NCBI GenBank assembly: GCA_964035575.1
Contig: OZ037885.1
Span: forward strand, 1,178,001-1,242,000
DNA: 64,000 bases
DNA from: Rhynchopus sp. YZ270_cl-10
Lineage: Eukaryota; Euglenozoa; Diplonemea; Diplonemida; Diplonemidae
Direction: 5' to 3'
The notes beneath the pieces were generated by a model. The model did not search any database, was not told the DNA's origin, and worked only from the letters and a program-made list of their open reading frames with translations. The position numbers and the translations under genes are program-made. How positions within the stretch are numbered: the stretch's first letter is position 1; each line of letters starts with the position of its first letter. This document shows positions 1-10,467 of the stretch, one piece after another.

Positions 1-2862
1 GCGTTTCCTGCGTCAGACGTGCTTGGTGCGACAGCGAAGGCGTGGTCAGCAGCGGGGTGGGATGTGCAGAAGGTGGAGCTGCTTGTGGGGTCGACGTGGG
101 AGCAGCTGTTTGTGGGGGGAACGACGGCAGCGTACTGGGTGGACACAGACGGGCCGGGCACACCTTATGCACAGTCAGTGTTTTGGGAGCACGCACTGCC
201 CAAGGTGTTTCTGCCGCCAGACACGACGTCAACCTCAGGTGTCTTCCGCTTCACAACAGGCTCTGGTGTTGGGGACGAGACTGTGGAAAGCATTGCGGTG
301 GAGGTGACAGACACTGCTGGTGTGGTGTGCACGTTGACGCCAATCGCCCCTTCTGTGCAGGGAGGCGTGATTGTGGTGGCAAACACGTGTCCTGTGGCGA
401 TGGCGGACATTGCGTACCTGACGCTGACTGCACCAGGTGTGGACAGGTGGGGTCTTGTGTCTGTGGAGGTGTACGAGACGAGGACACTTTCGGGTGTGAC
501 TGCACCCCGTTGGATGCAATGGGTTGCACGTGACTTGGACCAACGGTTTTACATTGAGGACACGACAGTGGACAGAGTGTCGCACTGGTACAGACAGTAC
601 GAGGTTGTGGTGAAAACGAAGTCACCCGACCGCCCCCAAGCTAGGAGCGATGCAGCTATGGAGATAGCTGTGACATCACCAGAAGGCTACACCTGCTCTG
701 GGGGTGTTGCGTACATCCCTCTGACGAACATCAACACGGCGTTTACGGTGCTGTGTCCATTTCCCCCTGAGCGTGTGTCCTCTGTGACAGTGACTCCTGA
801 GTACTCATCCGACGACTGGCAGATCCTGACACTAGACGTCATCAGTGCAGTGCCGACACTCATCGGGTACACTGGTGGTCAAAGAGATGCAGATGTGACT
901 GTCGCAACCACTTGGGTGTTCGGCCCCACAGCTGCCCCGCCTACTCCTGCACCTGCCACACTTGCGCCAGTCACACCTACGCCGACAGTTTCTCCACCAA
1001 CGTCTTCTCCACCAACCCCGTCACCACCGACACCTTCACCACCTACTCCTGCTCCTCCAACCCTGACACCGAGGACTGCGCTGCCACCAACAGCTTCTCC
1101 TTCAACATCTTCTCCACCAACCCCGGAGCCACCTGTGAAGGTGTCCACGGGTGTACCTACACCGGTGACCACCCCACCAACAGATGCATCGGGCCAGCCT
1201 CCCACGTTGGCATCGATCACACCAGGCGCGCTGTCTACTTCTGATGTGCCTACTGTGCCTTCGCAGGCACCAGTGGTAAGCTTCCCACCGGAGGTTCCGA
1301 ACAACGTGACGTCGGCGAGCGCAACAGGAGCACCTGGGACAGCATACCCGGAGTCTGACACACCAGAGGTAGGAGGGGGTGCACTGTCGCAGCCAGCACC
1401 CTCCCTGGACGACGTCCCAAGAAGGGCCAACTACGACGAAAACGTCGAGCTTGTGCAGTCAGTCTCAGTAACGTTGGCATCTCTGGCACTTCTCGGTTCA
1501 GCCCAAGGTGGTGCAGGTGCCATGAAGCTGGTGATTGTGAGCATCCCATGCTTGTACGGAGAGAACAGCGCAAAACAGTTCCCCTTAGTGCTAAACCTCA
1601 TGGGAATGTCGTTGGACGGGTCTGAGTCCCTTGGGGCACTTGCAGGGAACACAGCACTGATGCTTGGGTGTGTGTTCCTGTCGCTTCTGCTGCTGCAACT
1701 GGCAAAGACGTGTGGGAAGCACTTCTTCACCACATCATCCTTGGCAAACCTCGACACACAAGGCTTCCTGCGTCTGCCGTCAGCACCACTGCTGCTGTTC
1801 CAGCTGCTGTACCAGTCTATCGCATATTCCGCGATGAACCTTTCCCTGCAACCGCGCCACCCACATGAAGCTGTTGTGGGAGTTGTGGCTGTGCTCCTGT
1901 GTCTGTGTGTGCCTGTGTTGACACTTCGGAAGGTGGTGTCTGGGATGAAGGCGGGCTTTGGGGTGTACGCGACTGCGAAGGAACGGACGAGCACAGCACT
2001 CGTGTTCGCCATCGGGAAGGGTGAGTGGGTCAACACAAACGCAACGCAGCTCTTCGTGCAGCGCTACTCATCAGTGATGCGCACCTTTGCACGTAGAACG
2101 TATTGGTTCTTCATCCTCGAGTACGCAGCTTCCTTTACCATTTGCGCGATTCATAGTGTGGAGCCAGATTTTATTTTTGGGTGCGGCCACATGAAGGCGT
2201 TCTCAGCACTCATCCTCTTTGCCATGATGCTTCTCGAGGCAACGCTGTCGCCACACTGCCGCTTCCGTGACTCTGTTGTGGGCATTTTGCTCAACGGCTT
2301 ATTATGCTGCGCAACGATCCTCATGGCCGTGGCCTACTACCACGAGGACAATGAATACTGGACACTTGACGCCGCAACGTACACATTTGATGTGGCGGTG
2401 GTTGTACTGATGATCAAAGTGGCTGCAGACCTGGCTACCGAGCTCTACCTCTATTGCAGTGAACGCCGCACTATAATCCAAGAGAAATACCTAGCGGACC
2501 ACGACACACATAGTGACGGTGCTGACGAGATTGAGTCTGACGCAAACTCTGGCGACTATTCATTGCACCAACTGCTGACGCCCAACACGATGCCCGCAAG
2601 CAGTCCCTCCTCCTCCACTGTGAACGATTCCCCCTCAGCCCTGCCCGCCCTCGGTGCGCTAGGCTTTGGGTCTGCCAGAAGCATCCCCACCTCATTCTCT
2701 GACCACGACCCCAGCCTACGTTGCCTTACCGCACCGCACACAGAAGGTGGCTCACCTTCAATGCACTGTGGCAACAGGCGTGCCCTGCTTGGGGGGACGG
2801 AAAATGTCAGCTTCAGACTTCTTGGTTCTGATGATGGGGGTCCCAACACCCCAATGACCTAG
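1..2862 (+). CDS. PLAT-like / Pro-Thr stalk / polytopic surface protein, copy 1 (5' truncated by window)
   Basis: The reading frame is open from base 1 and ends with TAG at 2860-2862, giving 953 codons; the signal peptide, first domain and intron lie outside the window. The N-terminal part matches domains 2 to 4 of the three complete paralogues downstream almost base for base. A short Pro/Thr/Ser stalk (about residues 315-467, motif SPPTPSPPTP) follows, then a hydrophobic region (about 490-820) with roughly seven membrane segments and a Ser-rich cytoplasmic tail. The beta domains look PLAT-like (inferred from spaced Cys, Trp and Asp residues). The polytopic end resembles C-termini of kinetoplastid DGF-1-type surface proteins (inference from general pattern). 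The likely role is a cell-surface adhesin or receptor; ligand unknown. The stalk is much shorter than in the other copies. Confidence 0.85.
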   Translation, partial: AFPASDVLGATAKAWSAAGWDVQKVELLVGSTWEQLFVGGTTAAYWVDTDGPGTPYAQSVFWEHALPKVFLPPDTTSTSGVFRFTTGSGVGDETVESIAVEVTDTAGVVCTLTPIAPSVQGGVIVVANTCPVAMADIAYLTLTAPGVDRWGLVSVEVYETRTLSGVTAPRWMQWVARDLDQRFYIEDTTVDRVSHWYRQYEVVVKTKSPDRPQARSDAAMEIAVTSPEGYTCSGGVAYIPLTNINTAFTVLCPFPPERVSSVTVTPEYSSDDWQILTLDVISAVPTLIGYTGGQRDADVTVATTWVFGPTAAPPTPAPATLAPVTPTPTVSPPTSSPPTPSPPTPSPPTPAPPTLTPRTALPPTASPSTSSPPTPEPPVKVSTGVPTPVTTPPTDASGQPPTLASITPGALSTSDVPTVPSQAPVVSFPPEVPNNVTSASATGAPGTAYPESDTPEVGGGALSQPAPSLDDVPRRANYDENVELVQSVSVTLASLALLGSAQGGAGAMKLVIVSIPCLYGENSAKQFPLVLNLMGMSLDGSESLGALAGNTALMLGCVFLSLLLLQLAKTCGKHFFTTSSLANLDTQGFLRLPSAPLLLFQLLYQSIAYSAMNLSLQPRHPHEAVVGVVAVLLCLCVPVLTLRKVVSGMKAGFGVYATAKERTSTALVFAIGKGEWVNTNATQLFVQRYSSVMRTFARRTYWFFILEYAASFTICAIHSVEPDFIFGCGHMKAFSALILFAMMLLEATLSPHCRFRDSVVGILLNGLLCCATILMAVAYYHEDNEYWTLDAATYTFDVAVVVLMIKVAADLATELYLYCSERRTIIQEKYLADHDTHSDGADEIESDANSGDYSLHQLLTPNTMPASSPSSSTVNDSPSALPALGALGFGSARSIPTSFSDHDPSLRCLTAPHTEGGSPSMHCGNRRALLGGTENVSFRLLGSDDGGPNTPMT

Positions 2863-3532
2863 AGGAAAGGCTGAAATTTACGGGTTTGAGGTGATCAATT
2901 TTTCAATGAATTCCAAAAAAGATAGTGGAGGCACACTCTAGGGTGGCTACACTAATACAACTAAGTTTTCAAAAAAGAGGAAAAAAGAGAAAAAAAAAGA
3001 GCGAAGAAAAGAGAATAAGAAAAAAACAGCTGCTACGATGTACCAGGGAATCATGAAGAGAGTTTGCACCTGTCTCAAAGACGGGGCTTGTCTTTCCACT
3101 ATGTTCGCTTCTGTTGTGTGCTTCGTTGCGCGAGGACGCGAGGCACATTTTTTTTGTGAGAATTGCTTTGAGAACAGAGGTGTCCATACCCTAGTGTACA
3201 TTGTGATGCGGGCTATGTTTTGTGTACGGTGTCTCTGAAAAAACACCTGGTATGCATCCAGTGGCCACGGTCCGTTTTATTTCATTGTGATTTCGACTAA
3301 GCACAAGAGGCTTTCGATCTTACTAACATTTCTTGTCTGTCGGTGGCTAAGCAAGAGGCACTCATCTTACCTTACTTTCATTTTTTGCACTTTCAACTTT
3401 TCTTTTCTTTTTTTTGCGACAGTCTACCAGTGTCGCATGCGTTTGCAATTTCTTCATGGTGCCTGCGTCCGCCGATGAAACGGTGAGGCGTTTTGCACTT
3501 TCCAAATTAAGCTAGTTGACGGGGGGGGGGGT

Positions 3533-4515
3533 CTAGGGGGTATCTTAAGGGGGTGAAATGGCCAAAAAATCGAACTTTTTCGCCTGGGTGCCAAAAAAGG
3601 CACCAAACCAGAAAATATGTCCCTTGGGACCCCAAAAATCGAATTCCGCCCGGTTTTGAGCACTTTTGACCACTTCTGACCGACTTTTTTGCATTTTTTA
3701 AAAAGTGACCACCAACTTGTACCTGCCCACCCCCCCGTAGGTAGAGCAACTCACATATCCATCAGCCTCAGTGTTAGCCAGGGGCCAGAAAAGCCCCCAA
3801 AGCCACATATTTCCACCCCAGAACCTATCCCGAGGGGTACCCAGGTGGTTTCGGGGTGTTTAGGGGACTTCGTGGAACTTAGAACCATGTTTCAAAAAGG
3901 GTACAAGGACGTGGTCCCTTGGGAGGGCAAGCCCTTGGTACGAGTTCCTGGACACTTTTTGAAACATGGTTCTAAGTTCCACCAAGTCCCTCTAAACACC
4001 CCGAAACCACCTGGGTACCCCTCGGGATAGGTTCTGGGGTGGAAATATGTGGCTTTGGGGGCTTTTCTGGCCCCTGGCTCACACTGAGGCGTGATGGATA
4101 TGTGAGTTGCTCTACCTACGGGGGGTGGGCAGGTACAAGTACTATAGGCGCTTTTTTAAAATTGCATTTCAGGCATCATCTGAGTGTTTCTGTGTCAAAA
4201 CTGGGGCGCTGGTGCGTTTTTTGGGTCCCCTAGGTGGTTTGGTATGGTTTTCGGGGACTTCTGAGGTTCTGAAGATCAAAATCGGAAAAATTGCATATCG
4301 AGTACAGTGACCGGGGGGTGGGCAGGTACAAGTTGGTGGTCACTTTTTAAAAAATGCAAAAAAGTCGCTCAGAAGTGGTCAAAAGTGCTCAAAACCGGGC
4401 GGAATTCGATTTTTGGGGTCCAAATGGGCCTATGGTGTGGTTTTTTTGACCTCAGGGGGAGTTTCCCAATTTATTGCCTACTTCACGTTTTTTGACAGCT
4501 TAAGATACCCCCTAG
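3533..4515. mobile_element. Large foldback (inverted-repeat) element, ~1 kb
   Basis: The termini are exact inverted copies: CTAGGGGGTATCTTAAG at 3533-3549 and its complement at 4499-4515. Outer arms 3533-3735 and about 4310-4515 pair over long stretches. Inner arms 3736-3898 and 3957-4128 pair almost perfectly around a ~58-bp loop. The right arm has an extra ~180 bp (4129-4308) bounded by two copies of a GGTGGGCAGGTACAAGT motif. There is no coding capacity. This is the structure of a foldback or MITE-type non-autonomous element; the transposon class is not identified. Confidence 0.7.
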
Positions 4516-4761
4516 GCATAGTGTGCAGACGAACATTTTTGGTTCGTCGACGAACAAAATGTTCGTCGGTTTTGTTCGTCGATGTTCGTCGACGAACATC
4601 GACGAACATCGACGAACAGGTCCCTGCCACAAGGGCAACCCACGACGAACAACGACGAACATCGACGAACAACGACGAACATCGACGAACAATTTTTTTT
4701 TTCCCCCCCACGACGAACATCGACGAACATTTTGTTCGTCTGCACACTATGCCTAGGGGGG
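4506..4761. mobile_element. Palindromic element built from GAACATCGAC repeats
   Basis: Inverted ends pair: CCTAGGCATAGTGTGCAGAC at 4511-4530 with its complement at about 4737-4756, extending outward through a run of C/G. The interior is tandem copies of a 9-10 bp unit (CGACGAACAT and its complement GTTCGTCGATG), so much of the element can self-pair. It abuts the right end of the preceding foldback element and shares the CCTAG junction, suggesting insertion at or derivation from that end. It has no coding capacity. Confidence 0.7.
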
Positions 4762-5562
4762 GGGGTCGGGTTAGAAAAGTTGTCTGTTTTTCTGGGAAAT
4801 TGTGTCCCCAAACACTCGCAAACCATGGCAAACCCCTCAAACACTCCGAAACACAAATGTCGTTTTCGTCAACTACGCCTACAAAATGCTCCGTTTATTT
4901 TGTATTTGTGTGCCCTTTGCATTTTTTTTTTGTTTGCTTTGATCTTGTCTTTGTTTTGGATATTCGTCCATTGTGCGTGTCTATTAGGGGTTTATAAAAG
5001 GTGTCCACAACAGCGCCCAAACGTAGTACTGATGCATGCACTGTGCATTTTGTCTTGTTTATCATCGAAGGCAGAAAAAAAATAAATTTAGTGTGCATGT
5101 GGACGAGGTTCCCCCTGTGCTCGTGTGTGCAGAGATATGTTTTTGTTTTTTTGAATTCAATTCATTTCGTTTCCTTTCCCATTCCTTTCATTTCACTACG
5201 TGCTGTTCGTCCTCCTCTACGGTGTGTCTGCACGTTCAATTTTCACCTTCCTTTTTTGTGTCACACTTTTTTGTTCTTTCTTTTCTTTGTGACGCGCTAT
5301 GCGACTGTTGTGATAGGGTGTGGGATGTCTCCACCGCTCATGGCGTTTCCCCACCCCTAGCACAGCGAGGTTCTGTCAAGAGTTACTTGGCACTCTTCTT
5401 TTTGCACAAGTGGTCACTGCACTGTGTCAAAAAGTAAAAATAAAAGGCACCCACATCCCCCTTCCTTTCTTCCGCTTTCGCGGAGCCTTTTTAAATTTTT
5501 GGACTCTTCGCAAAGACTTAGTCCACAGCACCCCGCCACTCGCAGACAGTATCGTGCCTCAT

Positions 5563-5569
5563 CCCACAG
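5563..5569 (+). promoter_or_regulatory. Candidate 3' splice acceptor upstream of start (CCCACAG)
   Basis: CCCACAG ends 30 nt before the ATG at 5600, and no coding exon is recognisable upstream. It may be a trans-splice acceptor or the end of a 5'UTR intron; the sequence alone cannot decide. Confidence 0.4.
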
Positions 5570-5599
5570 TGCAGACACTACACATCGCATCACTGATGC

Positions 5600-8500
5600 A
5601 TGGCGTTGCTCGCTTTGACTTTGATATGCCAAGCGTACGCTGCCACAGTCACAGTGCGCATCTCAACCAGCGACACAAACAATGCTGGTGGCGGCAACAT
5701 GGAGGTGCGTGCCTACAACAAAGTGGGTGCATCCTGCTTGATCGTGACACGTTCGTTCCCTCGGGGTGAGACTGGAGCAGTGTTTCCGCAGACGTGTTCG
5801 TTTGGTGATGCAGATGTGTGGAGGATCGAGGTGCACGCTCTCACCAGTGACGGGTGGCGTGCAAGAACGATTGAAATAAATGACGGCAGTGGTTGGGCGG
5901 TGTGGTGGAACGATTTCTCCCGAGATCCAGAAATATGGGTGGACGGCAGTTACCCATTGCTGACCACACTGAACTGGTACAAACCCGAGCGTGTGACAGT
6001 GCTCTTTTACTCAGGTATGTCTGAATCCCCAACCACAAAACACACCACCACACACAGGTTTGTCAGACTGTTCGGGCTACCGCGAGATGGAAGTGACGTC
6101 AGACGTGTACGTGGGGAACCCTCAGGTGACGTGCTTCCTGAGGGTGGCCGGACCGACGAAGGCAGGACAGGTTGTGGAGGCATCGAACACATGTGCGTTT
6201 CCTGCGTCGGACGTGCTTGGTGCGACAGCGAAGGCGTGGTCAGCAGCGGGGTGGGATGTGCAGAAGGTGGAGCTGCTTGTGGGGTCGACGTGGGAGCAGC
6301 TGTTTGTGGGGGGAACGACGGCAGCGTACTGGGTGGACACAGACGGGCCGGACACACCTTATGCACAGTCAGTGTTTTGGGAGCACGCACTGCCCAAGGT
6401 GTTTCTGCCGCCAGACACGACGTCAGCCTCAGGTGTCTTCCGCTTCACAACAGGGACAAATTTTAGGGACGACACCCGGGAAATCATTGCGGTGGAGGTG
6501 ACGGACACTGCTGGTGTGGTGTGCACGTTGACGTCAATCGCCCCTTCTGTGCTGGGAGGCGTGATTGTGGTGGCAAACACGTGTCCTGTGGCGATGGCGG
6601 ATATTGCGTACCTGACGCTGACTGCACCAGGTGTGGACAGGTGGGGTCTTGTGTCTGTGGAGGTGTACGAGACGAGGACACTTTCGGGTGTGACTGCACC
6701 CCGTTGGATGCAATGGGTTGCACGTGACTTGGACCAACGGTTTTACATCTTTGACTCGAGGACGTACAGCGTGACGCACTGGTACAGACAGTACGAGGTT
6801 GTTGTCGGCACCACACACCCTGACACTGTTGCAGGTTTCAGTGCACATGCAATGGAGATAGCTGTGACATCACCAGAAGGCTACACCTGCTCTGGGGGCC
6901 TTGCGACCGTTCCACCAGCAAATCTTGACATCCACGTTGCGGTGTTGTGTCCATTTCCTCCTGAGCGTGTGTCCTCTGTGACAGTGACTCCTGAGCTGGC
7001 AACTGATGACTGGCACGTAGACACACTTGACATAATCAATGCAGTGCCGACACTGATTGGGTACACTGGTGGTCAAAGAGATGCAGATGTGACTGTCGCA
7101 ACCACTTGGGTGTTCTCTGTGACAGAGGCGCCGCCTACTCCTGCACCTGCCACACTTGCGCCGGTCACACCTACGACTGGGACCGCTTCACAACCAACAC
7201 CGTCACCAACAACCCCTTCGCCACCGACACCGTTGACTCCCACCCCTGCACCTGCTACACCGGCACCATTGACACCTTCTCCACCTACTCCATCACCACC
7301 GACACCATCACCTGCGACCCCTTCGCCGTTAACACCATCGCCTCCAACACCGTCACCTCCCACCCCTGCACCTGCAACGCCGGCACCACCTACTTTATCA
7401 CCTCCAACACCACCACCATCTACTTCCGTACCTCCCACCCCTGCACCAGAAACACCATCGCCATTAACACCTTCTCCAGTGACACTATCACCTCTCACAC
7501 CACCCCCTTCGACACCTTCGCCACCCACACCGTCACCTCCCACCCCTGCACCTGCAACACCATCACCATCTACTTCCGTACCTGCCACACCTGCACCAGA
7601 AACACCATCACCCCCGACCCCTTCGCCATTAACACCGTCCCCTCCAACACCGGCACCACCCACACCATCGCCGTTAACACCATCGCCACCAACACCGTCA
7701 CCTCCCACCCCTGCACCTCCAACATCTTCGCCACCAACACTATCACCTCCGACCCCTTCGCCGTTAACACCATCACCATTAACACCTTCTCCAGTGACAC
7801 TGTCACCACTCACACCACCCCCTTCGACACCTTCACCACCAACTCCATCACCAGCAACTCCCACACCGCCAACATTGCCACCTGCAACACTTTCTCCACC
7901 AACAGCATTTCCACAAACTCGATCACCTGCCACAGCTTCACCGCCAACTCCATCGTCACGCACTCTTGCACCTCCAACACCTTCGCCACCGACCCCCGCA
8001 CCTGCACTTTCACCGCCAACACCGACACCACCAACACCTTACCCGCAAACACCATCACCCGTAACACCGTCCCCTCCCACTGTTGCACCTGCCACACCTT
8101 CACCAACAGCATCTCCTCCAACACCAGCACCTGCAACACTGTCACCACCAACACCTGCATCTGGGACACTTGCTCCACGAACCAGTGCACCCACAACAGC
8201 AACACCTGCACCAGTGCCGTCTTCAAGAACACCTCCATCAGCTGTGCCAGTTGTGGTCATCTTTCCAACGCAGACACCTGCAACAGCAGCGCCCAGCACG
8301 TCACCTCCTTCATCGGCAACGACAGCACCGGATGCGACATTGGTGCCAGTGAGAGGAAGTGGGGCTCTTGACAAGGTGCACGTGAGGACTACATACGAAG
8401 AAGACATTGAGCTGGAGCAAACACTTGCGGGTGCTGCAGCAGCCGTGGCACTTCTTGGTTCAGCCCAAGGAGGTGCAGGTGCCATGAAGCTGGTGATTGT

Positions 8501-9785
8501 GAGCATCCCATGCTTGTACGGAGAGAACAGCGCAAAACGGTTCCCACGTGCACTGAACCCAATCGGAATGTCGTTGGACGGGTCTGAGTCCCTTGGGGCA
8601 CTTGCAGGGAACACAGCACTGATGTTTGGGTGTGTGTTCCTGTCGCTTCTGCTGCTGCAACTGGCAAAGACGTGTGGGAAGCACTTCTTCACCACATCAT
8701 CCTTGGCAAACCTCGACACACAAGGCTTCCTGCGTCTGCCGTCAGCACCACTGCTGCTGTTCCAGCTGCTGTACCAGTCAATTGCGTTTTCTGCAATGAA
8801 CCTTTCCCTGCACCCACGCCACCCACACGAAGGCTTTGTGGGAGTTGTGGCTGTGTTCCTGTGTCTGTGTGTGCCTGTGTTGACACTTCGGAAGGTGGTG
8901 TCTGGGATGAAGGAGGGCTTTGGGGTGTACGCGACAGCGAAGGAACGGACGAGCACAGCACTCGTGTTCGCCATCGGGAAGGGTGAGTGGGTCAATACAA
9001 ACGCAACGCAGCTCTTCGTGCAGCGCTACTCATCGGTGATGCGCACCTTTGCACAGAAGACGTACTGGTTCTTCTTCCTTGAGCTTGCTGCGGCCTTCAC
9101 GCTTGCTGCGATCCAAAGTGTTGAGCCTCTTCGCATGTTTGGGTGCGGTCATATGAAGGCGTTTTCAGCGCTTGTTCTTTTTGTGATGATGGCGTTGGAG
9201 GTGGCCCTTTCGCCACACTGCCGCTTCCGTGACTCTGTTGCGGGTGTTCTGCTGAATGGGACACTGTGCGCTGCTGCGGTGCTGATGGCGGTGGCTTACT
9301 ACCACGAGGACGAGGAGTTCTGGACACTTACCTTGGCGGCCACGATCTTTGTCATATCTGTGGTGTTGTTTATGATGAAGATCTGTGCAGACTTGCTGAC
9401 AGAACTGTACGTCTTCCTCACGCGACGCCGCACTACGCTGCAGGAGGACGTCGTGAGACAGGACCACGCGAGTGAGCATGAGGGCGAATGCAGCGACGAG
9501 GTGGAGATGCTGTCGCAACCCTCTGGCGAAGACTACCTGCAGCTCATGAACACCGTGGACACGTTCTACGACACGCGCTCTAACTGCTCACTGGTGCACG
9601 CAACACCGAAGCATTCGCTGGCACCGTTCGGCTCGTCACGCAGCATCCATTCGGAGTACGACCTCTCCTTGCTCTCACCCGGCTTCGCACTGCCTGCAAG
9701 ACGCTCTTCACGCAGAAGCTTTGGATCGCGGCGTCAGCTTGGTGTCGAGGACAGAACCTCTACCGTAGGGTCGATTAAGCTTTAG
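5600..9785 (+). CDS. PLAT-like / Pro-Thr stalk / polytopic surface protein, copy 2
   Basis: Two exons, 5600-6014 and 6058-9785, joined across a 43-bp GT-AG intron (phase 1), give a 1380-aa protein. ATG 5600 is preferred because it starts a clean signal peptide (MALLALTLICQAYA); an out-of-frame ATG at 5596 overlaps it. Four tandem ~115-aa beta domains follow (about 16-138, 142-260, 261-385, 386-495), PLAT-like by pattern: alternating strands, paired Cys and a late Trp. A Pro/Thr/Ser stalk spans about 496-900, probably O-glycosylated. A region at about 930-1260 has seven hydrophobic segments, then a Ser/Arg/Asp-rich cytoplasmic tail. It is probably a cell-surface adhesin or receptor. The ectodomain is nearly identical to copies 1, 3 and 4 and the membrane module to copies 1 and 4. 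The family call rests on paralogy; molecular function is unknown. Confidence 0.88.
6015..6057 (+). other. Intron, 43 bp, surface protein copy 2
   Basis: GTATGT donor and CACACAG acceptor. Splicing joins the first-domain frame (..LFYSG) to the second-domain frame (LSDCSGYRE..) through a split GGT codon. The same intron, at the same site and nearly the same sequence, occurs in copies 3 and 4. Confidence 0.9.
7126..8340 (+). repeat. Pro/Thr/Ser codon repeat (stalk of copy 2)
   Basis: About 1.2 kb of imperfect 9-12 bp coding repeats, mostly CCNACNCCNTCN/GCN, specify S/A-P-P/L-T-P units. The tract is low in G on this strand and stop-free in several other frames, producing long spurious ORFs on both strands. 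Length differs strongly from the stalks of copies 1, 3 and 4, as expected from slippage or unequal exchange. Confidence 0.9.
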
Positions 9786-10467
9786 CGGATGGCGAGCTCA
9801 GAGGTGTTATTATTGACCTATAGGCTAAGACAGTCGTGCACTCTTCGCGCATTCGCGTCGCACCATGCTCATGAAAAAGCTTGTGCGCACAGTCAGCTGA
9901 TGCTGTGCGATAGCGATTGTGATCAAGGTGACGCGGAGGTTCAGCTCATGAACTTTTTATTTTATTTGTCTGTGCCTGTTGCTCTGCACGAACAGCGATA
10001 TGGTTTGTTTCCGTTTTTTGTAGCCCTGCGGGTTTAGTTTGCTTTCCGATTGATTCTTTTTTTTTGTCATCACGATTTCCATCGGTGACCAAAAAATGTC
10101 TGAAAAAGTAGGTCGGGGAAGTCTTCTTACGTACCTAGGTGAGTGCACCTTTTCAACTTTGCTTTATGGCACCTCCTTCTTGCCAATGACAACTACAAAC
10201 GACAGACAGAACGTCCATGTGGGTACCTGTTTTATTTCCCCTCCCCTCTCTCCCGACACTCCGCACAATACGAACGCAAGACCTTCAATCGTCCAACTGC
10301 TCGATTGAACGGACATATCTACCGCTTACGAAACTCTCGTAACGACAGAGAGTTGGTCACCTCTTCATATCACAAGCATATCTTTCAGGGCACCACACAT
10401 ACATGGTTCTTTCTTTAAGTGTCTAAGCAAGGCTGAGACTTAGGATTAGGCTAGGCCAGCCCTACCC
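9786..10467. other. Intergenic region, surface copies 2 to 3
   Basis: A 680-bp AT-rich spacer with T-runs near 10050. I see no gene, RNA or terminal repeats. A CTAAGCAAGGCTGAGACTTA stretch near 10423 precedes the next start; GGCCAG at 10455-10460 could be a splice acceptor. Confidence 0.5.

Larger units (their letters stand above)
2863..5599. other. Intergenic region with foldback elements
   Basis: This 2.7 kb spacer between surface-protein copies 1 and 2 has no convincing gene. It holds an A/G-rich tract at 2970-3030, one copy of each of two dispersed motifs (near 3302 and 3459), and two adjacent inverted-repeat elements (3533-4515 and 4506-4761). The rest is AT-rich with pyrimidine tracts. 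Short ORFs here lack conserved partners elsewhere in the window. Confidence 0.7.

Noticed and set aside
4413-4997. Asn/Asp/Arg/Thr-repeat ORFs over the GAACATCGAC palindrome
   Set aside because: They are translations of the palindromic repeat in several frames; no start or codon bias supports a gene.
6060-6140. Start of the second surface-protein exons as independent genes beginning at 6060, 10934 and 16052
   Set aside because: The first codon there is TTG, directly after a splice acceptor; joining to the upstream exon restores a signal peptide and domain 1.
7106-8371. Long ORFs overlapping the Pro/Thr stalks in other frames and on the - strand (7106-8371 +, 11977-13314 +, 7073-7963 -, 11944-13008 -, 17065-17967 -)
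   Set aside because: The stalk codon repeat lacks stops in several frames; these translate to Thr/Ser- or Gly/Val-only repeats and have no independent start or domain.
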